In this document: piece after piece, positions 6,963 to 13,283 of the stretch
Position numbering within the stretch: position 1 is the first letter of the stretch
Layout: each line of letters begins with the position of its first letter
Source of the DNA: Leptofilum sp050292445
GTDB lineage: Bacteria; Chloroflexota; Anaerolineae; Promineifilales; Promineifilaceae
Length of the DNA stretch: 14,043 nt
NCBI GenBank assembly: GCA_050292445.1
Contig: JBNKLQ010000158.1
Location: 1-14,043 of the forward strand
Direction of reading: 5' to 3'
Made by a program: the position numbers and the translations under genes
Notes under the pieces: generated by a model
Database searches by the model: none
What the model was told of the DNA's origin: nothing
The model's input: the letters and a program-made list of their open reading frames with translations, nothing else

Positions 6963-7013
6963 GGTTTGCCTGTTTACCAAAGCCTATAGTTGAAAACAGG
7001 CAAACCCATAGGC
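6963..7013 (+). promoter_or_regulatory. 13-bp perfect hairpin with a loop complementary to its 3' flank
   Basis: GGTTTGCCTGTTT (6963-6975) pairs perfectly with AAACAGGCAAACC (6994-7006). In its 18-base loop GCCTAT (6982-6987) is complementary to ATAGGC (7008-7013) one base after the stem. This could be a pseudoknot, though one linking base over a 13-bp stem is sterically tight, or a competing hairpin. It sits 45 bases after the 1018-residue gene with no T tract. Confidence 0.5.
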
Positions 7014-7048
7014 GCTGTTTGAAAGTATTCAGTTAGAGTAAAATAAGG

Positions 7049-7089
7049 GGCGCATTTTGTTTGATTGCTACAAAATGCGCCTTTTCTTT
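7049..7089 (+). terminator. Strong intrinsic terminator directly before the second glycosidase gene
   Basis: GGCGCATTTTGT (7049-7060) pairs perfectly with ACAAAATGCGCC (7070-7081), loop of 9, followed by TTTTCTTT. It ends only 6 bases before the AAAGAGG ribosome site of the gene at 7105. It either separates that gene from the upstream one or acts as an attenuator, because there is hardly room for a new promoter after it. Confidence 0.8.
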
Positions 7090-7104
7090 ATCAAAGAGGT
7101 TTAT

Positions 7105-8436
7105 ATGAAACAGATAAAATGGTTATTTTTTGCAACGGCCGTATTGCTTTTACTGGTTGCCTGTGGTGGCGGGGAGGAACCGGAAACGGCCGTTTCTGAC
7201 ACCACCAGCGACACGGTACCCAATCCCCCCACACCAGAACCCGCTGTAACCCCTACCCTCGCTCCCCCGGTTGTCGTGGTGGAAGGTGAAGGTGGTGGGG
7301 AAGAGCCAGTAGCGGCTCCTGAAATAGTCGAAGAAAAAATACGGCCGTGGCCTGCCGAAAAATTTGGCTATGGCGTGCAGGTTCATGGCAACGCCACCGT
7401 CGGTGATCCAATCTTCACAATGGACACGGTTCAAAATCAGCTTGGTTTAGACTGGGTTAAAATGCAGCTGCAATGGTGGCAAGTTCATCCCTCACCAGGC
7501 GCCGACCAATGGTTCTTTTACGATGGCGTCATCGACGAAGCAGCCAATCATAACCTGAATCTAATGGTCAGCGTGGTTGGTTCGCCAGACTGGACCCGCG
7601 CCGCAGGCAACCACATTGGTCCGCCAGATGATTACAACGAATATGCCAATTTCCTTACGGAACTCATCAATCGTCATCCTGGCAAAATTGACGCTATCGA
7701 AGTATGGAACGAGCAAAACCTGGACCGCGAATGGCAGACGCCAAGCGGCATCATCGATCCCGCAGAGTATGTACGCTTCCTGGAAGTAGCTTACAATGCG
7801 ATCAAAGCGGCTGATCCCAATATCATTGTCATCAGCGGGGCGCTTTCACCCACTGGCCCCGGCGACTGGGTACGTTGGGCAGATGATTTTGAGTATATGG
7901 ATCAAGCGCTGGCGGCGGGCATGCTGAATTATGCCGATTGTGTCGGTGCTCATCACAATGGTTACAATGTGCCGCCGAATGTGATCGTTGAGGACACCAA
8001 TTCGCTGCCCGAATCACAAACGGCTAATTTCCGTGGCCCTTTCGACAATCAATATACCAACGGGCAGTTAAACCATCTGTGGACATTCAAAACCACCATA
8101 GATGGCTACGCGCAGCGCGTCGCTGCCTACGATCCCAATATGAAGCTGTGCGTCACCGAGTTTGGCTGGGCCAGCAGTGAAGGGTACGATGCGCCGCCCG
8201 AAGGGTTTGAGTTTGCTCTGGATAATACGCTAGACGAGCAAGCTCAATACATCGTGCAGGCATACCAACAAATGCATGATTCCGATGATGTGTGGCTGGC
8301 CTTCTTGTTTAACTACGACTTTGGTAACAAGGGCAGCGGCCCACAAGACGATCCGGTGCCTTACAGCATTATCGACATTAACGGTGCCCCTCGCCCAGCC
8401 TTTGGTGCGGTGGCCGATATGGAAAAACCAGACTAA
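7105..8436 (+). CDS. Lipoprotein with a clan GH-A glycosidase domain
   Basis: A 443-residue exported protein. MKQIKWLFFATAVLLLLVAC is a lipoprotein signal peptide with lipobox LVAC and lipidated Cys20, followed by a Thr/Pro/Glu-rich linker to about residue 80. The barrel spans about 86-443: acid/base E203 in IEVWNEQNLDREW, His283-His284 on the strand after it, nucleophile E352 in CVTEFGW, and a C-terminal AFLFNYDF segment. The motif set and layout fit GH39/GH5-like members of clan GH-A and match the last domain of the preceding protein and the next protein. The start at 7105 is preferred to an in-frame ATG at 7057 because that one lies inside the terminator stem, while AAAGAGG is 5 bases before 7105 and the signal peptide begins there. 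The substrate is unknown. Confidence 0.86.
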   Translation: MKQIKWLFFATAVLLLLVACGGGEEPETAVSDTTSDTVPNPPTPEPAVTPTLAPPVVVVEGEGGGEEPVAAPEIVEEKIRPWPAEKFGYGVQVHGNATVGDPIFTMDTVQNQLGLDWVKMQLQWWQVHPSPGADQWFFYDGVIDEAANHNLNLMVSVVGSPDWTRAAGNHIGPPDDYNEYANFLTELINRHPGKIDAIEVWNEQNLDREWQTPSGIIDPAEYVRFLEVAYNAIKAADPNIIVISGALSPTGPGDWVRWADDFEYMDQALAAGMLNYADCVGAHHNGYNVPPNVIVEDTNSLPESQTANFRGPFDNQYTNGQLNHLWTFKTTIDGYAQRVAAYDPNMKLCVTEFGWASSEGYDAPPEGFEFALDNTLDEQAQYIVQAYQQMHDSDDVWLAFLFNYDFGNKGSGPQDDPVPYSIIDINGAPRPAFGAVADMEKPD

Positions 8437-8450
8437 CGTGAACCTTGCAA

Positions 8451-8504
8451 CTGGGTCATTAGGTAATTGCGCAATTACCTAATGACCCAGTTACTCAATT
8501 ACCT
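8451..8504. repeat. Perfect 40-bp palindrome plus octamer repeats
   Basis: Positions 8451-8470 and 8471-8490 are exact reverse complements with no spacer. The 3' half continues as 8-base words CAATTACC, TAATGACC, CAGTTACT, CAATTACC up to 8503. Bases 8486-8503 equal 2878-2895. It fills nearly the whole gap between the two lipoprotein genes. There is no T tract right after the stem, so a plain terminator is not the best reading. Confidence 0.8.
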
Positions 8505-8510
8505 ATTCTT

Positions 8511-9770
8511 TTGACAGGCAAAAACCTTTTCCACACCGTAATTGCACATTTTTTCCTGACATTGCTGCTGGTTAGCTGTGGGTCGCCACAAGCAGACAGG
8601 GCCACAGCTACCGCCATCACTGCCCCAGCGACCACAATCCCTACTGCGGAAGCCACAACTATGCTGCCGCCGCCAGAAGTCGAAGTTGTTTTGAATGGAA
8701 CGGCCGTTCCCACTCCAGAACCCACCCGTCCACCAGAGCAACTCTTCAACTCCCCCGAATATGGCGTGCATCTTTCCCAATGGTGGCACGTAGATGATGT
8801 GCTACCGCGCGATTTAGAACTGGTGCAAGAGATGGGCTTCGGTTGGGCGAAGCAGGTTTTCGCCTGGCGTGACATCGAGGGCAATGCTAAAGGGGAATTT
8901 GACTGGTACCGTCCTGATCGTATTGTAGAACAGGCCAATGAAGCCAATCTCAACCTGCTGATACGTATCGATCACCAACCGTTATGGAGCGTACAGGCTC
9001 TGACCGACAAGCCCATCACCCAAAATCAGCCCCCGGCCAATTACCAGGATTTTGGCGACTTTTGTTTTGCCTTGGCCGACCGCTTCAGGGGCCAAATTCA
9101 AGCCTACCAGGTGTGGAACGAGCCCAATCTCAGCCGGGAGTGGGGTGATCAATCACCTAACCCCGCTGAATACACAGAACTGCTGCGCGTTTGCTATGAA
9201 GGCATCAAGGCAGGCGACCCAGATGCTATCGTTGTTTCTGCAGGATTGGCACCAACGGGCGACACACCGCCACGTGCCATGCCCGATGACGCATTTTTGC
9301 AAGGCATGTATGATGCCGGTGCTGCCGACTATTTTGACGCACTGGGTCTCAACGCCCCTGGCTACAAAGCGCCACCCGAATTAGCCCCAGAAGAAGGGCT
9401 TAACGAAATATGGGGTGGACATCGCTGGAACGTCTTTCGTCACGTAGAAGATATGCGTGCCATCATGGTGGCCAATGGCGATGCCAACAAGCAGGTGGTG
9501 ATTCTGGAAACTGGCTGGATTTTGCAGCAAGATATACACCCCTCTTACACCTGGCATGGTGTTACCGAGGAGCAACAGGCAGAATATCTGGTAGGCGCTT
9601 ATCAGTTTGCCCGCGAAAATTGGCAACCGTGGATTGGCACCATTTTCACAATTTACATGGCCGATGCCACCTGGACAGCCGAAGAACATGAACAATATTG
9701 GTGGTCTATTGTTTTGCCAGACGGCACACCCCGCCCCGCGTATTTAGCGCTTAAAGCCATGGCGAAATAA
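8511..9770 (+). CDS. Second lipoprotein with a clan GH-A glycosidase domain
   Basis: A 419-residue exported protein from a TTG start. MTGKNLFHTV then a hydrophobic core ends in the lipobox LVSC (Cys23), followed by a Thr/Ala/Pro-rich linker to about residue 75. The barrel (about 82-419) carries acid/base E204 in YQVWNEPNLSREW and probable nucleophile E333 in VILETGW. The paralogues have His on the strand between them (IHYNE, AHHNG); here the equivalent reads GLNAPGY, so that His is missing. No ATG or GTG gives a signal peptide and the frame is closed by a TAG at 8460, so TTG 8511 (or ATT 8505) must be the start; no Shine-Dalgarno is visible because the octamer repeat abuts it. It probably depends on the upstream gene for expression. 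Confidence 0.82.
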   Translation: MTGKNLFHTVIAHFFLTLLLVSCGSPQADRATATAITAPATTIPTAEATTMLPPPEVEVVLNGTAVPTPEPTRPPEQLFNSPEYGVHLSQWWHVDDVLPRDLELVQEMGFGWAKQVFAWRDIEGNAKGEFDWYRPDRIVEQANEANLNLLIRIDHQPLWSVQALTDKPITQNQPPANYQDFGDFCFALADRFRGQIQAYQVWNEPNLSREWGDQSPNPAEYTELLRVCYEGIKAGDPDAIVVSAGLAPTGDTPPRAMPDDAFLQGMYDAGAADYFDALGLNAPGYKAPPELAPEEGLNEIWGGHRWNVFRHVEDMRAIMVANGDANKQVVILETGWILQQDIHPSYTWHGVTEEQQAEYLVGAYQFARENWQPWIGTIFTIYMADATWTAEEHEQYWWSIVLPDGTPRPAYLALKAMAK

Positions 9771-9800
9771 ATTTTTACGTTTAAAGACGGCGGCAACATC

Positions 9801-10295
9801 ATGTTTTGGACTCTTGTATTCTCTTATTGGATTCATCTGTTATCCACGGTCATTTGGTTTGGCAGCCTGGTGTTGATGGCCCTGGCAGCTCTACCCGCTC
9901 TGCAAAAAGGGTCTATAACGGCAAACAGCTGGCTGGGCTTGCAAAAGCAGCTCACACCCTGGGCCAATATCAGCCTGGTGCTGCTGCTCATCACCGGCTT
10001 TGTGCAAATGACAAACGATGCCAACTACAGTGGTTTTCTGGCAATTGATAGCACCTGGGCCTGGGCCATGCTGGTCAAACACATTGCATTCGGCCTTCTG
10101 GCTATCCTGACGGCTTATTTACAGTTCGGTTTGTATCCAGCAACTGAGCGGATTGCCTTACTGGCAGAGAAACGGCCGAATCTGGCCCAATCCGAGAAAG
10201 AAAAGTTGACCAAGCGCGAGAAGCAGATACTGTGGCTAAATCTGGTCTGTGCCGCTGCCATTTTGTTTTGTACGGCCGTGGCGACGGCCGTATAA
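9801..10295 (+). CDS. Four-helix CopD-like integral membrane protein
   Basis: A 164-residue protein with four predicted membrane helices (about 5-31, 54-70, 86-110, 143-163). The first helix has H12 and the W19-x-G21 arrangement (IHLLSTVIWFGSLV) and the third has H94 (MLVKHIAFG). Paired His in helices 1 and 3 are usual in CopD/DUF-type membrane proteins, where they may hold heme or copper; that role is not shown here. A charged cytoplasmic loop (about 114-142) precedes the last helix. It starts 30 bases after the lipoprotein gene, so it is probably cotranscribed with it, although no functional link to glycosidases is obvious. The ribosome site is weak. The C-terminus TAVATAV comes from two ACGGCCGT copies. 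Confidence 0.65.
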   Translation: MFWTLVFSYWIHLLSTVIWFGSLVLMALAALPALQKGSITANSWLGLQKQLTPWANISLVLLLITGFVQMTNDANYSGFLAIDSTWAWAMLVKHIAFGLLAILTAYLQFGLYPATERIALLAEKRPNLAQSEKEKLTKREKQILWLNLVCAAAILFCTAVATAV

Positions 10296-10543
10296 GTTCC
10301 TGTCCAATTCCTTCGGCCTATTGTAAATTCGGCTATCTGCCCTTACAAACAACCTTACGGTTTCCTTTCTGCTCTCCTCAACCAGTAAAACTCCCCCTAA
10401 ATGCCAAATTTGGCTGTTAAGTTTTAGTAAGTGAGGTCGTAAGCTGCCCCTCATACACTACGTGTAGAGTTAAAAAACACCCATTCAACAACACACGCAC
10501 GAATATAACATAGCAGTTGTTTATTCACCGTTGGAGTTTATCA
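10296..10543. other. Intergenic region with two dyads, no gene seen
   Basis: It holds a perfect 12-base palindrome GCCAAATTTGGC (10403-10414) and a hairpin at 10450-10469 (CTC, bulged A, TACAC with GTGTA, GAG) without a T tract. No convincing promoter was found, although the change from membrane protein to sugar transferase suggests one. Either dyad could be an operator. Confidence 0.4.
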
Positions 10544-11233
10544 ATGATACAGGCAACACAAACAAAACAACTCCTGGAAAGTACGAGCATGGAAGCAAAT
10601 ACCGCACAAAGCAAACAAATGGTATCGAAACAGTACAATCGTGCTATGAAATTGGCGCTTGACTACGCGCTTGCCCTGCCGGGACTTTTGCTCATTGCTC
10701 CGCTATTCATCTTCCTTGCCATTTTGGTAAAGCTGGATTCATCTGGCCCCGTTTTTCATCGTCGGCGCGTATTGGGAAAAGACGGCCGTATTTTCTACGC
10801 CTTCAAGTTCCGCACCATGTACGTGAATGGTGATGAAATTCTGGCTCGCTATCCCAAGCTACGCCAGGAATTAAACAAAAATTACAAACTGAAGTGCGAT
10901 CCGCGCGTTACGCGAGTCGGCAGCTTCTTGCGCAAATTCAGCTTGGACGAGTTGCCACAACTGCTCAACGTATTGGCCCGCGACATGTCACTTATTGGCC
11001 CACGCATCATTGCCCCAGATGAACTCAACAAATACGGGCAATACGGTCAGACGTTGATGATGGTCATGCCTGGTCTGACGGGTTTGTGGCAAGTAAGCGG
11101 CCGTTCCAATACCACTTACGACGAACGGGTCGCGCTGGATATGCAGTACATCACCAATTGGTCGGTTTGGCTAGACATCAAAATCTTGCTGCGCACGATT
11201 CCGGCCGTATTAAAAGGGGACGGGGCTTACTAA
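10544..11233 (+). CDS. Polyprenyl-phosphate sugar-1-phosphate transferase (bacterial sugar transferase family)
   Basis: It transfers a sugar-1-phosphate from a nucleotide sugar to undecaprenyl phosphate at the inner face of the membrane, the first step of exopolysaccharide, capsule or glycoprotein glycan assembly. The 229-residue protein has a disordered head, one hydrophobic re-entrant segment (about 38-63), SSGPVFHRRRVLG, FKFRTMYVNGDE, the catalytic Asp-Glu pair D135-E136 in SLDELPQLLNVL, DMSLIGPR and the PGLTGLWQVSGRS block: the short, monotopic PglC/WcaJ-core form with no N-terminal multi-helix domain. ATG 10544 has GGAG 7 bases upstream and is preferred to an in-frame TTG at 10517. A terminator follows at 11332. 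The nearby extracytoplasmic glycosidases suggest a surface polysaccharide locus. The sugar is not predictable. Confidence 0.92.
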   Translation: MIQATQTKQLLESTSMEANTAQSKQMVSKQYNRAMKLALDYALALPGLLLIAPLFIFLAILVKLDSSGPVFHRRRVLGKDGRIFYAFKFRTMYVNGDEILARYPKLRQELNKNYKLKCDPRVTRVGSFLRKFSLDELPQLLNVLARDMSLIGPRIIAPDELNKYGQYGQTLMMVMPGLTGLWQVSGRSNTTYDERVALDMQYITNWSVWLDIKILLRTIPAVLKGDGAY

Positions 11234-11331
11234 AGTTACCCGCTCCGTTTCGAGAGCCATCTTCATTGCCAACGGGTGATTACACTATTTGGCAATTTGT
11301 GTAAGAAAAACAACATTTACCTCCTTCTGAA

Positions 11332-11367
11332 CCCCTCAGCGCACATTGTGTTGAGGGGCTTCTCTTT
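11332..11367 (+). terminator. Intrinsic terminator after the sugar transferase
   Basis: CCCCTCA (11332-11338) pairs with TGAGGGG (11352-11358), with an inner CAC/GTG and a short loop, followed by the T-rich CTTCTCTTT. It lies about 100 bases after the stop codon and isolates the RNase Z gene. Confidence 0.75.
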
Positions 11368-11409
11368 GGTACCTGGCAAATCACTATCCCCTAATCAGCC
11401 AATCCCCGT

Positions 11410-11415
11410 TACAAT
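11410..11415 (+). promoter_or_regulatory. -10 box placing the RNase Z transcript start at its ATG
   Basis: TACAAT ends 6 bases before the ATG at 11422, so transcription should begin at or next to the start codon. No Shine-Dalgarno exists there (the bases before ATG are ACACTC). Both facts point to a leaderless mRNA. The -35 is weak. Confidence 0.5.
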
Positions 11416-11421
11416 ACACTC

Positions 11422-12366
11422 ATGTTTGAACTCATCTTTTTAGGCACTTCGGCGTCGGCCCCTTCTGTACAACGGGGCTTATCGGCGCATATGGTTTTGT
11501 ATCGGGAGCATCGCTTTTTAATTGATTGTGGTGAGGGGACGCAGCGCCAGATTTTGCACAGCGGCTTAGGCTTTAAGCGACTCAACAAGGTGCTGCTAAC
11601 ACATGGTCATCTAGATCATATTTTAGGACTCGGGGGCTTTATCTCCACATTGGGACGTTGGGAAAACATGGATCGGGTGGATATTTACGGAGGGCGCAGC
11701 ACGCTTAGCCGGGTGTCTGATTTACTGTTTCGGGTAGTGTTTCCCAACGGCCGTTCCCCTTTACACATTGAACTTAACGCCATTGAACCCGGTGTCATCA
11801 TGGCCGATGACAAATTTACCCTGTCTGCCTTTCCAGTACAGCATCGTGGACCAGGCTGCTTTGGTTTTTTGTTTGAGGAACAGCCTCATCACCCATTTTT
11901 GGCCGAAAAGGCGGCGATGCTAGGTGTCCCCTATGGTCCAGAGCGTGCCCAGCTAGTGCGTGGGGAAGCGGTCACATTGGCCGACGGCCGTACCATCCAA
12001 CCAGAAGACGTGCTGGGAGAAGCGTTGCAGGGCACTAAATATGTGCACATTGGTGATGTGGGCCGCGTGGAGGAACTGCTACCCATTTGCCAGGATGCCC
12101 ACGCGCTAATCATCGAAGCCACGTATTTGGATGAAGATGCGGAGATGGCGCGTCAATTTGGCCACATGACGGCAGCCCAGGCAGCCACGCTCGCGAAAGA
12201 GGCCAATGTAAACACCCTGATTTTGACTCATTTATCGCGGCGGTATAACGGCCGTATCATCCGCCAAGAGGCACGTGCGATCTTCCCCAACACCTACGTT
12301 GCCCGCGACTTCGACCATTTTCAAATTACTCGCACTGGTGCCGAAAAAGTTAGGAAAGAAGGCTAG
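11422..12366 (+). CDS. rnz: Ribonuclease Z
   Basis: This endonuclease removes the 3' trailer of precursor tRNAs. The 314 residues have the normal short-form length. Zinc ligands are all visible: H61, H63, D65, H66 in LLTHGHLDH, H141 in PVQHRGPGCFGF, D212 in VHIGDVG, and H270 in ILTHLSRRY, almost residue for residue where the Bacillus enzyme has them. Other marks are the opening ELIFLGTSASAPSVQRGLSAH, the LIDCGEGTQRQ strand, and the FGHMTAAQAA helix with H248. The flexible-arm region (about 150-200) is shortened but present with RGEAVTLADGRTIQPEDVLG. It stands alone between a terminator and a convergent toxin gene 18 bases away. Confidence 0.95.
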   Translation: MFELIFLGTSASAPSVQRGLSAHMVLYREHRFLIDCGEGTQRQILHSGLGFKRLNKVLLTHGHLDHILGLGGFISTLGRWENMDRVDIYGGRSTLSRVSDLLFRVVFPNGRSPLHIELNAIEPGVIMADDKFTLSAFPVQHRGPGCFGFLFEEQPHHPFLAEKAAMLGVPYGPERAQLVRGEAVTLADGRTIQPEDVLGEALQGTKYVHIGDVGRVEELLPICQDAHALIIEATYLDEDAEMARQFGHMTAAQAATLAKEANVNTLILTHLSRRYNGRIIRQEARAIFPNTYVARDFDHFQITRTGAEKVRKEG

Positions 12367-12384
12367 CGCAAGGTGTACATACCA

Positions 12385-12813
12385 TTAGCTGAATGGCGAT
12401 TTTATTAAACATTCCTCAACTAACTGGCCTTCATTCAAATCTTCCGTCCAGATGACATTGCAACCAAGCTGATTAGCACTGCGAATAATCATACTGTCCC
12501 AGAACGAAAGCTGATGGCGCTGCTGAATCTGGACAGCACTCAAAATATCCTCAACCTGCGGCTGATGAATGCGCCATAAGCCCAAATCAGTAATAATCTG
12601 CGAAGCTTCCAAGATAGTAAGTGGTTGTGCTAACTTCCGGGTCGTTGTGACATAGAACTCTTGTAAAACCTGGATGCTGATGCACCCTGATTGATCTCTC
12701 CACAATCGACGCAAAACTGTTTTGGCTTGCTGTTGTTTTTGAGCATCCCGACTGTCATATGCATAAACGAGCACGTTGGTGTCTACAAACTGATAACCTT
12801 GTTCACCGTTCAT
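12385..12813 (-). CDS. vapC: PIN-domain toxin (VapC-type ribonuclease)
   Basis: A probable toxin RNase of a type II toxin-antitoxin pair. The 142 residues start QFVDTNVLVYAYD. The four acidic metal-binding positions of PIN domains are present: D11 in VDTN, E52 in LQEFY, D106 in SFWDS and D125 in TEDL, so the enzyme should be active. The start at 12813 is chosen because it gives the usual short lead into the VDTN strand; an in-frame ATG at 12861 would lie deep in the antitoxin gene. It overlaps the antitoxin gene by 11 bases, typical of translational coupling, and its own ribosome site is weak. The target RNA is unknown (many VapC cut tRNAs or rRNA). Confidence 0.9.
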   Translation of the reverse strand: MNGEQGYQFVDTNVLVYAYDSRDAQKQQQAKTVLRRLWRDQSGCISIQVLQEFYVTTTRKLAQPLTILEASQIITDLGLWRIHQPQVEDILSAVQIQQRHQLSFWDSMIIRSANQLGCNVIWTEDLNEGQLVEECLIKSPFS

Positions 12814-13045
12814 GAAGATCGTCTCGTGTCCAGGTGATAGTATCACCCAAGCCAAAATCAAAGCCTCTTTCCATCAAAACCAGTTGACGCTGTTTGGCTA
12901 TCTCATACCGGTCAGATTTGGCTACGATTTCTTCAAGTGTTTCTGTAAGCAAAGCGGACAGTGAAGTTTGGCGTTCCGCCGCCAAAATTTTTGCTTTGCG
13001 CAATGTTTCTTTAGGTAAAGATAATGTTACATTTTGTCGTTCCAT
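12803..13045 (-). CDS. vapB: Ribbon-helix-helix-like antitoxin of the PIN toxin
   Basis: The cognate antitoxin, expected to bind the operator through its N-terminus and to block the toxin with its C-terminus. In its 80 residues, RQNVTLSLP fits the DNA-binding beta-strand, KETLRKAKILAAER and SLSALLTETLEEIV the two helices of a CopG/MetJ-type fold, and the charged tail (GLGDTITWTRDDLHER) the toxin-binding part. GGAGG is 6 bases before ATG 13045; an upstream in-frame ATG at 13090 is rejected because it lies upstream of the operator and predicted transcript start. It is first in the operon, with the toxin overlapping its end. Confidence 0.85.
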   Translation of the reverse strand: MERQNVTLSLPKETLRKAKILAAERQTSLSALLTETLEEIVAKSDRYEIAKQRQLVLMERGFDFGLGDTITWTRDDLHER

Positions 13046-13065
13046 AACAAGCCTCCACGCAAAAC

Positions 13066-13094
13066 AGTGTAGCACGTATTTACGTGACAATCAA
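13066..13094 (-). promoter_or_regulatory. Toxin-antitoxin promoter with palindromic operator in the spacer
   Basis: Read leftward: TTGATT (13094-13089), 17-base spacer, TACACT (13071-13066), with transcription starting near 13059. The spacer contains the dyad CACGTA-TT-TACGTG (13073-13086), well placed for autorepression by the antitoxin complex. Confidence 0.7.
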
Positions 13095-13132
13095 CGATCA
13101 AACAATAATTTTTGTGTTGCTTTGAATGCAGG

Positions 13133-13138
13133 TACAAT
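13133..13138 (+). promoter_or_regulatory. Possible -10 box for the ATP-grasp gene leader
   Basis: TACAAT on the plus strand predicts a start near 13145 and a leader of about 140 bases that includes both hairpins at 13159-13267. Only weak -35 candidates lie upstream. Confidence 0.35.
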
Positions 13139-13158
13139 GACGGCCGTATTTCACACCC

Positions 13159-13267
13159 CTAGTGCTGAAGCAAACTACTTTTGACGATTAACCAATTTGG
13201 ATTTTGCTTCAGCTTAAGTGTTTCGCCCCAGCACCATAATCCGAAAAACTCGTTGGCGAAACACTAG
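13159..13267 (+). promoter_or_regulatory. Two adjacent 11-bp hairpins in the ATP-grasp gene leader
   Basis: GCTGAAGCAAA (13164-13174) pairs perfectly with TTTGCTTCAGC (13203-13213), loop 28. Three bases later AGTGTTTCGCC (13217-13227) pairs perfectly with GGCGAAACACT (13255-13265), loop 27. CTAGTG (13159-13164) is complementary to CACTAG (13262-13267), which overlaps the second hairpin and so competes with its base. The ribosome site GGAG begins 7 bases after this element. No known riboswitch consensus is recognised. Confidence 0.6.
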
Positions 13268-13283
13268 CCTTGTGGAGAAAAAA

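Noticed and set aside
6982..7013. Classic H-type pseudoknot in the 6963-7013 hairpin
   Set aside because: Only one base links the end of a 13-bp stem to the second strand, which makes simultaneous pairing sterically doubtful; kept only as a possible competing pairing.
7057..7104. Upstream start for the lipoprotein gene, adding 16 residues
   Set aside because: That ATG is not preceded by a ribosome site, lies inside a terminator stem (as TTTTGTTTG context shows), and would bury the lipoprotein signal peptide.
8451..8504. CRISPR array or insertion-sequence terminal repeat
   Set aside because: Octamer words follow without unique spacers, and no transposase or target duplication is seen nearby.
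12382..12396. Terminator between RNase Z and the toxin gene (CCATT-AGCTG-AATGG)
   Set aside because: The stem is only 5 AT-rich base pairs with no proper T run; too weak to annotate.
13159..13267. Transposable element ends
   Set aside because: The two inverted repeats are unrelated to each other and enclose no gene; there is no flanking duplication.
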